Both the position numbers and the translations under genes were made by a program. Under the pieces are notes generated by a model. It saw nothing but the letters and a program-made list of their open reading frames with translations. It was not told the origin of the DNA and made no database searches. Positions 42,098-53,217 of a stretch of DNA of 64,000 nucleotides are shown piece after piece. The DNA comes from Azorinus chamasolen (taxonomy: Eukaryota > Mollusca > Bivalvia > Cardiida > Solecurtidae): NCBI GenBank assembly GCA_963576725.1, contig OY755252.1, positions 44,679,552 to 44,743,551 on the forward strand, written 5' to 3'. How positions within the stretch are numbered: position 1 is the stretch's first letter; the number at the start of each line of letters is the position of its first letter.

Positions 42098-42212
42098 TCA
42101 TTTTGTACAAACTGATATTAAACTCGTCTTGGAATTTGTTTATTAAGACCGCCAGAGGCACGCTTTATAACATTTTCCAATACTCGTTTAATATCAGTTT
42201 GCACAAAATGAC
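42098..42212. repeat. inverted repeat, 28-bp arms, 60-bp spacer
   Basis: CATTTTGTACAAACTGATAT + TAAACTCG pairs with CGTTTAATATCAGTTTGCAC + AAAATG. Confidence 0.88.
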
Positions 42213-42563
42213 GTCTAGCAACATTGTATATGGGAATTTTAAAGTTTTATGCACGGCAATAATCGGTAAAATTAAAGATGGTAGTTTGTTATAAACAAAG
42301 TTTTTTTTCCGTTTTATAGCTTAAATTCTTCCTGTGTTGACTATTTCTCAGTTATAAGATCCAGTACATGTATGACTTTCCATTATTTTACATTGCATAA
42401 ACGGCACAGTAGGGTCGAACTGTCAGAGTTAGAAGTAAACATATACATCTATAGAAGTTCAGAAATACCCGCATTGTGACCACTATTGTTTGTCACGCCA
42501 TTGTGTTTATTTTCGTTTGCACGCTAGCGACAATCCATAATTACGCATGCAAACACTTTTATA
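42213..42563. other. no feature recognised
   Basis: AT-rich DNA between the inverted repeat and the retroelement copy. Confidence 0.45.
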
Positions 42564-44042
42564 AAAGTACAAAAATGAGTCATGCAGGAAACACCACATA
42601 CAGAACAAACAGTCGCCAGAATAGCAACACAAGGAAACAGCAAATGTACATAACTATAAAAACAACAAGAGACGCACAAAGACAAAACAAACATGCTATA
42701 GGGGGAAGATGGAAGTACCGCCTTGGAACGGCCAGTGACAAAAGTCACTGGGGGGGTTAAACCGGTTTATGGGCGCCCAACCTCACACTTATTCCATCCC
42801 CACCCTAAAAGACAAACAGTGTAAATAAACGTATCCCCTCTCCGACTAATCTACAACAACCGCCGTGATTGCCAACTGTAAAAGGGTTCACAACCAAACA
42901 TGCAGTATGTTGTAGTAATACAGGATCATATCCCTTTTTAATGAATTTTTTAACATATTTGATGAACAAAGTGAGAAAATGGGTATGTCCAATAATTTTA
43001 CGAAGTTTGTAAATCACATCACCATAAAATTCAGGATGTGAAATACCGTGTCGCAGAAGCGCCTTGAGATTAGATTGGTACTTGCCAATAAGCGAGAGAT
43101 TTCGATAGTAAAATTTAGAGAAATTTTTTCTTAGTTTATGGTATCTATATCCTTGCTTAAGCAGTTTCTCAGTTAAAATGAGATTTCGACTGTTAAAATC
43201 GTCAATAGATGAACAAGCTCTAGCAAAACGAATAAGTTAACCCTGAAGAGACACTGGGTTACACTGGGCTATATAAACCCCGTAAGATGGAGCCCGGGGA
43301 ACATCCCCGTCAAGATGAGGAAAATTAACAATATTAAAATCAAAATCATCTCTTTTGTCATATATTTTAGAAGAAATCATTCCATTATCAATTTTAAGGT
43401 CTAGATCAAGAAACGCTACACAATTGTCGGACGGGTTAGCTTTATTCAATTTGAGTTCTTTAGGATAAATTGTAGGAATCAGAGCATCAAAGAAAGGGTT
43501 ATCTAAGTTAAAAATATCATCCAAATATCGACAAGTTTCATTGAAGGCTTTTATAACATCTTCTTGTGATTGAGGATTCAAACGCAAAATGGAAATCTCT
43601 CTCATAGCAGTACAAAAACAAATCTGCGACAAGTGGAGCACAATTCGTACCCATAGAATTACCAATTACCTGACGGTATATAGCATTCCCATAACGTACA
43701 AATATGTTATCCAAAAGAAAGGTTAGTGATTCGCAAACTTCTGAGCAAGTCCAATTGGTGTAATATTTCATTTGCTCGTCAGTAAAGAAAGCTTTTTCAG
43801 TATTACATGCCAAGAATGATTTTTTTCCCGGGAAAATACATTCTGGATTAAGTTAGTAAGCTTATCCTTAATTAAAATATGAGGAAGAGTTGTGTACAGA
43901 GTAGAAAAATCGTACGTGCTTACAGTGGATGCAAGATACCTTTTGTTCTTAAGTTTGTTTAAGACTTCTGAAGAGTTCTTAATAGACCAGAAGAGATTTA
44001 TTCCAGAATTTCCATAAGTCTTATCACAGTAGAATTTTACAA
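42564..44042 (-). pseudogene. Penelope-like retroelement copy 2, RT with frameshifts and internal deletion
   Basis: Upstream (minus strand) it reads KFYCDKTYGNSGINLFW and STYDFSTLYTTLPH (RT motif A), then MGTNCAPLVADLFLYCYERD (43538-43813), a frame change, then CRYLDDIF and FLDLDLKI (43237-43665). About 250 bp between the C-terminal codons and the 3' untranslated part is missing relative to copy 9 (junction near 42862). A 32-bp block at 43240-43271 is foreign. The 5' end at about 44042 meets a T3 remnant. The GIPMG motif reads GNSMG here. Confidence 0.85.
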
Positions 44043-44145
44043 GTTATACGTCTCATCAGGACAGTTTGACAATTTGGCCATAGTTTTACAAATAAATTAG
44101 AGAAAACTTATTTTAAGAAGTGAAGCAGACTACAATTATTACAGG
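44043..44145. mobile_element. T3 right-arm remnant
   Basis: CGTCTCATCAGGACAGTTTGAC, then GAAAACTTATTTTAAGAAGTG and GAAGCAGACTACAATTATTAC. Confidence 0.5.
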
Positions 44146-44345
44146 TGGGATGGGTGTGAGCTTGGGTACCCGTAAACCTAGTTTAAGCCCTCGGTGGCCA
44201 CTTTTGGCAATTGACCGTTCCAGGGCGGTCCTCCTACTTTCACTCTATGGTCTAATGTCTTATTTTATATGTTTAATATTTTGTGTCTTGGTGTGCGTTC
44301 TGTCACGTTTTGTATTGTAATTGTGCCGCGTCTTGTTAGATGATA
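44145..44345 (+). mobile_element. diverged Penelope-like 3' block, copy 3
   Basis: GTGGGATGGGTGTGAGCTTGG, GGTACCCGTAAACCTAGTTTA and GACCGTTCCAGGGCGGTCC repeat the order of the 3' block of the better copies (GGGCGCCC, AAACCGGTTT, GACCGTTCCAAGGCGGT). No RT is attached. It appears to be an older or related lineage. Confidence 0.6.
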
Positions 44346-44879
44346 TTTGGTGTTGTGCCATTTCGTGTGTGTCACTGGCACTAGATCGAAAAAGACTATA
44401 GTTTATTTATAGCACATTAATACACCATGCTAATTAAGTCGTTTCGACGTGGTTTTTTTTTCAAAAAGACACATACTAAATTAATGTAAAATGTAGAACG
44501 TAATTCTACAAAATAGACGTTTAACTCGCTGGGAACGGCGAAAAACTCCAAATGCGGATAAATATCGGAGAAACTGGACATGTATAACTGGGGTTATCAT
44601 TTCTTCCATCCATCGCCAGTTTCAGGTTTAATCGACCATCACTGGTGTCCGCTGAAAAAGAATGCGGCGGTGATCTCTTGGCAGTGGTAAAATACAATAA
44701 TTTTCCGGAACTAACTCCTTCTAAAATTTCCTATATGTCCTACGTTTATTAGTATGCTGAAGTGATTCATTCCATGTTTCCGAGTCTTTCAATATTAAAC
44801 TTTCTTTAAGTTTTACTATTCTGCGTTTCACAGACCATGTGATGTCATCAATAACATTTTTTTACTCTTCTGTCGTTAT
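44346..44879. other. no feature recognised
   Basis: Nothing identified. Confidence 0.45.
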
Positions 44880-45235
44880 CAGAATTCAGAAGCTTCATAT
44901 ACAATCTAAACATTCCAATGTAGCATCCACAGAGTACAAGCTCCACAACCCATGTCACCCCTAAGTGCTACATTACAGGCATATTCCCCTCCTCCTAAGA
45001 AATAACGACATGCTTTATGTTGTATTATTTGAACATCTCTATACTTATTTGTGCCCCATATACCTGCTGCATTATATAGCACTGGCTCCACCAATGATCT
45101 ATACAGTTTAGTATATACATGATACGTCATGCCAACTGCATTAAGACATTTCGTATAAAGAGAAGACAGCGCACGGCTAGCAGACTTAGCTAGTTCCTTG
45201 ACCGTTTCGACATATTTAAATGTTCTTCTGTTTAC
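44880..45235 (-). pseudogene. LINE reverse transcriptase C-terminal fragment
   Basis: Minus strand: FKYVETVKELAKSASRALS, then SLYTKCLNAVGMTYHVYTKL, then YRSLVEPVLYNAAGIWGTN, KACRYFLGGGEYACNVALRGD. This is the post-catalytic thumb region of Jockey/RTE-like LINE proteins as commonly seen in invertebrate genomes. It is one uninterrupted frame for about 110 codons but cut at both ends. It is a different LINE from the one at 36-39 kb. Confidence 0.75.
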
Positions 45236-45455
45236 TTACGGTGTAATATAAATCTGATTCTACAGCTTTAGCCCGAGCCAAAATACCCTGTGTTCATATG
45301 TCATTTTAAAAATAAAATCTTATTAATATCCATGACGTCTTTATTTCTTACTTGAATATACAACAGGAAAATGGTTAAACGAACAGATAGGAGCCGTCTG
45401 ATCTGGGTATTTTATTTCATAGGCGTGAAAAGGCGTTTCTATGAGGTAACTAGTT
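45230..45455. mobile_element. two T1 halves in opposite order
   Basis: GTAATATAAATCTGATTCTACAG...GAAAATGG-TTAA is a T1 right half. It is followed by AGATAGGAGCCGTCTGATCTGG...GGTAACTAG-TTAA, a left half in reverse. Confidence 0.6.
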
Positions 45456-45917
45456 AAGTCCTTTACTACATATTCGGATCAGCGAGGTTTAACTGAACAT
45501 AGAAAACATAATCACCCCGCAGACATCATTTCTGACTTTAGATTTAATTAACTGTTGAGACTGGCAAAATTCTAGCAGTAAAAGATTAACGACCTGTGTT
45601 AATGCTTTATTTAAAAACTCGTCCTTCAATCGCTGTTGCTTCTGCAATCCACCAGAGAAAATCTAAATTAACAAACATAACGCACCTCGCCAACTCCTTT
45701 CAACACTATGGTCAATTGTAGTGATCATTGCAAACTGTTGTAATCCAAACTCTTTGACAGCAAGGTACTGTTTTTTGTACAAAGTATACATTAAATGCTT
45801 TGCAACGTAAGCGTTACTTAGCGTCGAGAGGGTCACGCACTCATGTTATTTGAGATACATACACATTCCATTGCTTTTTGTGTATCATATCCGCATCATG
45901 CATCTTTTAAAACTTAT
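45456..45917. other. no gene; weak repeat
   Basis: 45520-45630 resembles 33760-33890. Otherwise unassigned. Confidence 0.4.
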
Positions 45918-46123
45918 TCAACCCTAGTGACAAATTGGTAATTAGATTTGCAAACGGTTTGTATCAGGATGAGATGACGCGTAACTCGACTTCTCATCAG
46001 GATCCAAACTGTTTGATACTCTGATAGGGTTTCCGTAAAGAAAGTGACGAACTTGTGACATTTAGAAGTAAACAAAGGAAAATATGTTGATGTGTAAAAC
46101 TCTGTCAGGACTGAAAGGGTTAA
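45918..46123. mobile_element. T3-like TTAA MITE
   Basis: TCAA-CCCTAGTGACA...GTCAGGACTGAAAGGG-TTAA. The palindrome GCAAACGGTTTGTATCAGGA / TCAGGATCCAAACTGTTTG is centred on ATGACGCGTAACTCGACTTC. Confidence 0.8.
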
Positions 46124-46865
46124 CATTGACTGGAAATTCTATCCTTGTTCAAACAATTCAAATATTTATCCACAACGGACATTGTCTTACCTGGCAAATG
46201 GCAAATCTATATCGTCATGTAAATAAACCGATGTTTGGGTTTTTATCTCTTATAAATGCATATTTAATCACCGAAATTTTTGCCAATTGGAACTAAACGC
46301 CATTAAACGTCTTACTACCTATGTTAAACTTGCAAATAAAAGTTGCATCAATCAGAAATTCAGAAACGTTTAATCTTAACCCTGCGGAGCACATATTGAT
46401 GCAACTTTAGCCCACGTAAATATTTTATGTCCCATTTTATCTGCAGCCAACTCGTCTATCATCCATTTGTCATATTAAAACACTGGTATAAAGCGCTGAT
46501 ATTAATCGATTCAGCAAGGAGTGTTGATTCTGATCAGAGGACTTCTTTAAGACTCACTGCTCTGGGTCAAGACTGTTGGCCTATGACCAATCTATAGGAT
46601 TGCAGCAGTAAAATGTAAACTTCATACAGTCAGCTTCGTTTAAATACGGTAACAGATAGTCAAAATTTTGGATCCTGTAGCGATTTTGAGTTACACGGCT
46701 TTCCGTTTAGATTCAAAGTTCTAGCAATATTAATCAAGCATTGGCCCGTGGCGTGTTAAAGGTTTATCAGTCTTTTAATGAAACAGATGGACTATATGGA
46801 TACCCGGGGCTTGTTTTAGTTTGTACTCAAAGCTTCAGTTAGGCTTTGACTCTTTACCTCATATA
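46124..46865. other. no gene; hairpin scraps
   Basis: 46500-46590 (GTGTTGATTCTGATCAGAGGAC...TGGGTCAAGACTGTTGG) and 46640-46740 (AATTTTGGATCCTGTAGCG) are decayed TTAA-type palindromes. Confidence 0.45.
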
Positions 46866-47069
46866 CAGTAAAACCTCCCTATAACGACCACTAATTTACA
46901 TCAAGTATTTTATTTTAAAAGCAGGTGGATGCTTAAAGCAAGGTGAAAGTAAAACAGAACGCTCCTATAGGAGCGTTCTGTTTTACTTTCACCTTGCTTT
47001 AAGCAACCACCTGCCCTAAATGCCAACTAATGTACGCAATTTAGTGGCCGTTATAGAGAGGTTTTACTG
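46866..47069. mobile_element. P2 MITE, best preserved copy
   Basis: CAGTAAAACCTCCCTATAAC...TAGAGAGGTTTTACTG with TA on both sides. Palindrome 46921-47014 has about 47 bp per arm and two mismatches, with no spacer, around AACGCTCCTATAGGAGCGTT. Confidence 0.96.
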
Positions 47070-47074
47070 TATAT

Positions 47075-47200
47075 GCCTTTTGACGCCCATGCAAACAGGG
47101 TAGACCCAAACTTGAGGACGTCCGATCAAAGTCAATTCTATTTCCTTATGAGACAATACAGAAATAATTATTCAGTTTGTGACACTGTCAAAGGTTCCCT
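47075..47200. mobile_element. T1 left-half fragment
   Basis: TGCCTTTTGACGCCCATGC, AAACAGGGTAGACCCAAAC, CCGATCAAAGTCAATTC. Confidence 0.5.
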
Positions 47201-47224
47201 TAATCATACATATTCACTCCATAT

Positions 47225-47355
47225 TGATGTTTGGAATGTTCATCTCTTGTGTGTGTGCATGTGTTTGTGTGTGTGCTTTGTTGTGTATGTGTCACACACT
47301 TTCTATCGATGTTCTGGTGGTGGTTGCATCGTATGTGTGTACTTCTTTCATTTAT
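47225..47355 (+). repeat. dispersed repeat shared with 63828-64000 (inverted)
   Basis: GT-rich tract followed by TTTCTATCGATGTTCTGGTG + GTGGTTGCATC. The window-end copy has the complement. Layout resembles the Penelope-like 3' terminus (TGCTGTTCGGGCGACTGT...GCATGACTC). Frames of up to 117 codons through it are not genes. Confidence 0.6.
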
Positions 47356-47539
47356 AAGGTCAAATCCGAAGGACTTGGTCTGGCGAAGGGTCGAAAACGG
47401 GGCCCCTGTCTTGGAAGCATTGGTCATGATGCCACAAATAATATCAATCAAAAGAAATGTTATGATTGCATTGTGAACAATGACTTTTTTACATCTGACA
47501 GAAACACGAAAGACAGTAATGAAGCCAGCTGAATACTTT

Positions 47540-47785
47540 TAATCCATGCAAACGTCTTTTCGTGCCTTTGCAAAGAGAACAGATCAAGATCAGACGGATC
47601 CGGTTGAAGTAGTCTGACCAGGGTCTGCTTTGTTCTACTGATGAATTTATATAGATCTGATTGTTTAATTTCCGCCTTTACAAAACACAGCCTATGTATG
47701 TGGCGTTCGCAAACAGTTAAGATCCAGATCAAACATCGCGTAATGGGTTGTCGGATCAGAATCCAAACTGTTTGTCATTCACAAA
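47540..47785. mobile_element. T1 hairpin followed by T3 hairpin
   Basis: GAACAGATCAAGATCAGACGG...CTGACCAGGGTCTGCTTTG (T1), then TTCGCAAACAGTTAAGATCC...GAATCCAAACTGTTTGTC (T3, centre CGCGTAATGGGTTG). Confidence 0.6.
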
Positions 47786-48816
47786 AGAAGGCTCGCTTAT
47801 TTATATTTGACGTGACTTTTCCATGATAAACTCGGAAATTATAAGTTTCCTCTTTTTCTGTATTGATTTATTACTGTCCTGCTCTTCTCAATTAGACAGA
47901 GCCTCTTGTTGTATTAATATTTATATATCCTCATGTATTCATGTATTGTGAACTGAGAGAAATAAAGTGAATTTGAATTTTGAAAATATGCCATTATAAA
48001 TAATAGCTGATATATATATACGGTATACCCGTCCCGTAATTATTTCGTACATGCATACTCATATATATATTCGTCCCGTCATTATTTCGTACATGCGTAC
48101 TCATCAGGTAAAGAGTTAATTGTATCACTAAAGGATATTTTAGAAATAATTGACAAGGGTCAATTACAACTGCTAGGTGGGCGGCACATCCAGAGAGCGA
48201 TGGACGTAATTATCTGCAGAAGCTGACCGATTTGCGGGAGTTAAGATTAAGCAATCAAGTTGGGACCGTATTTAGAAACCCATAATTATGTCAGGAGCCT
48301 TTGCCTGTGAGATTTCTAACGCGCCACAATCAGGTGTCATGATAATGAAAGCATATACAGAAACCCGCCAGTTTCCATGTGCTATATTTTAAACACTTAC
48401 GACATCTGTTTATCTTATAATGCCAACAATTTGTTGAAAACCTAAACTGTATACACATACAATGCGTAATTTATTGTCTTATGAGGATCCAAACGGTTTG
48501 GTCGTTTCATAATATGTTTTGATAAAGATGAAAGACAACTTTGACAATTTTAGGATATCAATTGTTTGAAATGTTTATATGTTGAATAACGTTTTTACTA
48601 CAATCTCTGGATGTCTGTCTCGAGATAGCAGTCTTTTGCATACAAGTAATGTCGCTCTTATTTCATACTTGATATTGGGACTATGCAGTAAAAGTATGGC
48701 ACAACGGGAAATGGGAGATATACCACGTCAACAATAATAGGCTGTTGTTGTCAACGCGCATAAACGTACAGTAAACACCACTAATACAAACGTTCAGTAC
48801 GTACCAATTAACAAGT
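47786..48816. other. no gene; one short tandem repeat and scraps
   Basis: Two diverged copies of CGTCCCGTMATTATTTCGTA + CATGC lie at 48029-48105 and continue into GGTAAAGAG-TTAA, a T1 right end. GAGGATCCAAACGGTTTGG at 48483 is a T3 arm. The rest is unassigned. Confidence 0.5.
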
Positions 48817-49066
48817 TCAACCCTTCGCTTGCTATTCACGTCAATATACCTACCTGTAAATAGTGAAGACTCAGATGATACAGCTCCTGCACGAGCTGTC
48901 TCATCAGGGTCTGCACTATTTACAAGTTGATTGTGCAGCCAGTGCACTCCACGGCAGTGATTTAACAGCGAAATACTTGTACACAGTGAAGATACATGTA
49001 ATTATACAACAGGGCATGGGTAAAGAAGGAGAAATGTATTTTAAAATTCAGCATGCGAAGGGTTAA
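48817..49066. mobile_element. T5 TTAA element, second copy
   Basis: TCAA-CCCTTCGCTTGC...GCATGCGAAGGG-TTAA. Hairpin GATACAGCTCCTGCACGAGCTGTCTC. Differs from 33005-33260 at only a small number of sites, plus a small indel on the left. Confidence 0.94.
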
Positions 49067-49269
49067 GACCTTTGGCTACTTAATGCAGAGTGAAACAAGG
49101 TTTTACATGTACTGATGTTACATTTCTTAGATTTGCCGAAGTTTGTGCTCAGGCTGTCGAACTACCTTGGAGTCTTCAGCAGGGATTCTTTGTCACATGA
49201 CCAATATTACTGTCACGTGATAGCTCGTGTCTGTATACTGGTGGTAGCGCCAGTCCTGGGTTTCAACTG

Positions 49270-49800
49270 AATGCAGAACCATCATAAACCATTACAGTCT
49301 CTTAAATCCGGAAACGGAAGGAGGACTTTGGCTATTTGTATTTGTTGGCTATCTCGTATTTGTCGTACCCTTTATTACCTTTCTACAGTTGCTCTGTTTG
49401 CAGCTCAATCATTGAGTACACTAGCGATAGGTGGATACAGTTTGTTTCACTTAAATGCTTTCGTTTTACATGCACTTTACCACTGTATTTGCCATCGCGG
49501 TTGTTGTAGATTAGTCGGAGAGGGGATACGTTCATTTACATAGTTTGTCTTTTAGGTTGGGGATGGAATAACAGTGAGGTTGGGTGCCCTTAAACCGGTT
49601 TAACCCAAGCGACCTTTGTCACTGACCGTTCCAAGGCGGTTCTTCCATATTCAACCTATTGTATGTTTGTTTTGTCTTTATGCGTCTCTTTATCATTTTG
49701 TTAGTTATGTACTTTTGCTGTGTTTTCTTGTGTTGCTGTTCTGGCGGCTGTTTGTTCTGGATGTGGTGGTTCCTGCATGGCTCAGTTTTGTACTTTTACT
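49270..49800 (+). mobile_element. Penelope-like retroelement 3' part, copy 4
   Basis: Same order as copy 9 read in reverse: GCTCAATCATTGAGTACACTAGCGATAG, CCATCGCGGTTGTTGTAGATTAGTCGG, GGGTGCCCTTAAACCGG, TTTGTCACTGACCGTTCC, TTCCTGCATGGCTCAGTTTTGTAC. No RT codons remain. Frames of 110 and 78 codons here are non-coding shadows. Confidence 0.85.
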
Positions 49801-50245
49801 TTATTCTCAGTGTTGCTATATTTTCTGGTCCTTCGGGATCATTCGTTTTGATGTTATTAGTTTTGAAAAGTGTATACTGCTTAAGCCGGTGCTAGGGGAC
49901 ATGAGTAGTGTTGCACTTTTAATTACTACTCATGAACATACTCAATAAAATCGAGTATGCATGTTTCTCTTTTTACATTTCTACTCTTGCTTTCAAAGGA
50001 TCACCCATTTTCAGAATTTACTATTTAACTATTTACCTGTATGAGTATTAAGAACTCAATTTTTATAATGGTAGTATAAAGAATGGAGTTTTACAAATGT
50101 GTATATTAAGTAAATTGTACAGACCCTGGCCCGGAGCGGTCTAATCTTGGTCTGCTCTATTTGCAAATGTGTTATTGAAAGGTGTACCCCATGTTAAATG
50201 GGTGAATGATTGCTTAGACTTTCCGGGCTGTCAGCGTGCGTACTT
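49801..50245. other. no gene; T1 hairpin scrap
   Basis: GTACAGACCCTGGCCCGGAGCG...CTTGGTCTGCTCTATTTGC at 50117-50166. Otherwise unassigned. Confidence 0.45.
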
Positions 50246-50491
50246 ATAACCCTTTACTCTATACATGCGCCTCTTAATACCGTTGCAAACAGGATCGAGC
50301 CAGATCAGACGGTTCCTATAGGAGCTGTCTAATCAGTATCTGCTCAGTATGTCTATGGTATAATACAGGTTTAATTCTACAGTTTCTATCTCGGCCACAA
50401 TTAATGTTCAGCTGCCACCATAAAAATCATCTAAATAATATATTATGATGTCATTTCGTCTTATATGAATATTCACGGAGTAAAAAGTTAG
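50246..50491. mobile_element. T1 TTAA MITE
   Basis: ATAA-CCCTTTACTCTATACA...GAATATTCACGGAGTAAAAAG-TTAG. Hairpin CAGACGGTTCCTATAGGAGCTGTC. Confidence 0.8.
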
Positions 50492-50499
50492 ATAAATAG

Positions 50500-50606
50500 T
50501 AACACGGGCCTCGGCGACTTAATCTGGTTTCATCTCTCTATTACACAGGGTGATAAAATACTGTTGCTGCTACTGAAAGTAAACGCTTACACAATACCGA
50601 TCTTCT
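50500..50606. repeat. duplicated 107-bp segment, copy a
   Basis: TAACACGGGCCTCGGCGACT...ATACCGATCTTCT is found again at 51003-51110 with about four differences. Just after copy a, a short piece of the T1 right end (TATGAGTATTCACGGAGTAA) is also repeated (50607-50650). Confidence 0.92.
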
Positions 50607-51002
50607 TATATGAGTATTCACGGAGTAAAAGGTTAAATGAATAGTAGCAAGTCTACAAACATGTCTTTTGACATTGCTACTTTTGCTTTCGAAGGATAAC
50701 CCACTTTCAGAATATAAATATTTATACATGTACCAACAGTGTAGATCTAGAACATCCACTGGTTGAAAGAACTGGGGTCCATGTTATGAAAGATCGTAAA
50801 ACCATACTAATCACAAGACCTAATTTACATCAGTGACAGCCATTACTGTTTACGTAGCCTTCATTATCACTCATATTAGTACGCGACAAGTTAGGTGCAC
50901 TTTGTACGACAGAAAATATCGTAGGTTTAAACATACATGTACAACTATCGCAACTTCCAGCACCCATCGTCGTCTGTAAGAATTTACTCGTATTGCCTTT
51001 CT

Positions 51003-51110
51003 TAACACGGGCCTCGGTGACTTAATCTGGTTTCATCTCTCTATTACACAGGGTGCTAAAATACTGTTGCTGCTACTGAAAGTAAAACGCTTACGCAATA
51101 CCGATCTTCT
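51003..51110. repeat. duplicated 107-bp segment, copy b
   Basis: See 50500-50606. The segment is followed directly by unrelated ACAACTGGAGATCTAACGG. Confidence 0.92.
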
Positions 51111-51169
51111 ACAACTGGAGATCTAACGGAAATGGTGAACTAATTGTTTCGTAAGCTATGGCATAAAAC

Positions 51170-51345
51170 ATTCATTCGAAAAACGAAAACTTGTTTTTTT
51201 GTAATCAGTTACACCTTAATGCGATGCCTGACTTATTTTAGGTCCGTCTGAAAACATCACTTTATGAACGTGCATGTGCCAATTTACAAATTATATTCGT
51301 TGCGCAAATTAACACTGTCCGGGGAATCACACAGCTTGACATAAT
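51170..51345 (+). repeat. dispersed repeat P-a, inverted partner at 61418-61590
   Basis: GTAATCAGTTACACCTTAATGCGATGCCTGACTTATTTTAGGTCCGTCTGA-type order, ending TTCGTTGCGCAAATTAACAC, is the reverse complement of the later copy at moderate-high identity. Confidence 0.85.
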
Positions 51346-51419
51346 TTACACCGGGTGACACTTTGTGCGATTCAGCGCAAACATTTTGCATTTCTTGTGA
51401 ATTTCTCATATGGAAATGT

Positions 51420-51640
51420 CGTTTATCAATCCTTCGAATGCTGAATATTCAAAATGGAATAACCTAGTAATGTTTATGAACGGATACTATTCCGTGTGAC
51501 GAAATAGATTTGACTAGATGATTCTGATTGACAAGCAGTGCAGATCCTGATCTGATGACAGCTCCAGTAACCCTCTGACATGGATCTAGACTGTCTGCTA
51601 ATGCCAGCAAACTTGTTTCTCGCAATCAAAGTGTTAAAAG
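51420..51640. mobile_element. TTAA-type hairpin element J, copy 1
   Basis: CTGAATATTCAAAATGGAATAACC, then GACAAGCAGTGCAGATCCTG, decayed centre, GGATCTAGACTGTCTGC and CGCAATCAAAGTG-TTAA. Confidence 0.7.
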
Positions 51641-51789
51641 GGGAACGTGTCTCCAGTGCGGCTAGTGATGTATTTGATTGTTAAATGTTTTATGTAAATA
51701 AAGTGTTACTTTTTTGCCATTGTGATCAGTAATCGATGCTTTGTAATACAAACAAGGTTTTACTACTATCCCAATGTTTAATTCAGATC

Positions 51790-52014
51790 GACCCTGCATT
51801 GGCCCCCACTCCATGCTGAATTTTCAAAATGGAATAGTCAATAACTGTTTAAAAGTAGATTGCATTCAATACGAACGGGTATACTTTGTGAGAAGATTTG
51901 TAATGACAAACTGTGCAGATCCTGATCAGAGGACTATTCTAGGAGTCCTCTGATACGGATATAAACTGTTTGCAAATGACAGGCAGCCGGTGACCCACAT
52001 TCTAAGTGTTGATT
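51790..52014. mobile_element. TTAA-type hairpin element J, copy 2
   Basis: CTGAATTTTCAAAATGGAATAG...GACAAACTGTGCAGATCCTG, palindrome TCAGAGGACTATTCTAGGAG + TCCTCTGA, GGATATAAACTGTTTGC, then CACATTCTAAGTGTTGA. Confidence 0.78.
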
Positions 52015-52780
52015 CATATACACTCTGTATAAACAACTGATGGAGAAACAATAAGCACTTCCCAACAGTGATTGTCAACATACTTAACATAATCATCAAT
52101 GACAGATACCGTAATGTATCAATATTTCAGAAGGGATATTTGTTACTTGAACTTAAATCAATTCAAAATTTAATCCTGATTTGTTTTCTCGGTTCAGGTT
52201 TTCATCAGTTAAAACATCCGTCCGTGCTGCGTTTGGATCAAACACGTCTGCGATTTCTCTACGAGTCTACGAGTTAAATAATCAAGATTTGTATTTTTAA
52301 TTTCTGTAACGATTTACTCCATAGTGGAAATTGTTAAAGCATTTGCAAAAGAGGTAGCTTGAACAGACATTATAGGTTTCAGTACGAGAGGGTGAAAGCA
52401 GATGTCTACTAAGGACATGATAAAGGTACAACAGGAGTTCTCATGACAGCTCTATTACTGTCTTGGATATTCATGTAAGAAAAAATGACAGTATTAATAA
52501 TTGTTAGGTTGATTTGTTATATGTGACCACATGATTATTTGGCCATGGAAGTGTAGAAAGTGCCAGCCCTCTACACTGGACGTTCATATTGATATCAATA
52601 TATAAATAAGACACGCGCTGAATGCAGGTTGAATACTACACTGAAAGTTTGTAAAATAATTATTCCTGTATTTAGCAGCCATCTACCTAAAATATCGACA
52701 TTCCTCTTTACTTAAGTACAGTTGCTTTTAAAATATGAATAATTTCATTTATATAGTGAGAGGTTCGACAACCACATAAT
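52015..52780. other. no gene; T1 and P3 scraps
   Basis: GATTTACTCCATAGTGG (52314) and GATATTCATGTAAGAAAAAATGACAG (52466) are T1 pieces. ACGCGCTGAATGCAGGTTGA...TATTTAGCAGCCATCTACC (52613-52690) is a decayed P3 body. Confidence 0.45.
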
Positions 52781-53010
52781 ATGAACAAAGATGTAAACTG
52801 TGATAAATAGACGAGACAGGCAGATGTTTCCTTTCCTACTGAAGTCGTCTTCTCAGGGTCTTATCTGTTTACGCATGAAATAATACACATGTAGATAGTA
52901 TCTTTAGTTTCTGACAATGTAACATATTCTCTTGTTCGTGTTTCCATGACAATACAACTATTTTGTATTCATACATTGGGTAGTGTTACTAAATATTCAT
53001 GAGGTATGGG
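52781..53010. mobile_element. T1 MITE, degraded
   Basis: GTAAACTGTGATAAATAGACG, TCAGGGTCTTATCTGTTTACG, GCATGAAATAATACACATG, AATATTCATGAGGTATGGGGG-TTA. Confidence 0.6.
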
Positions 53011-53024
53011 GGTTACGTGTGACG

Positions 53025-53217
53025 TTTTGCGCAACTAAGCCGGTTTAAACCGAGAGTGGCACATGTCACGGGCTGTTCCAAGGCGGTACTTTCAGCTTCC
53101 TCCTAATTTTTGTTTGAGATTTCTTTGTGCTTCTTATTTGGTACATGTGCTGTTCCTTATGTGTCATGGTGCTGTTCGGGTGACTGTGTGTATTTGGCGT
53201 TTCCTGCATGACTCATA
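53025..53217 (+). mobile_element. Penelope-like 3' terminus, diverged copy 5
   Basis: AGCCGGTTTAAACCGAGAGTGG, ACGGGCTGTTCCAAGGCGGTAC, GTGCTGTTCGGGTGACTGTG, GTTTCCTGCATGACTC. Confidence 0.7.

Noticed and set aside
47179..47532. 117-codon frame
   Set aside because: Runs through a GT-rich dispersed repeat that recurs at the window end.
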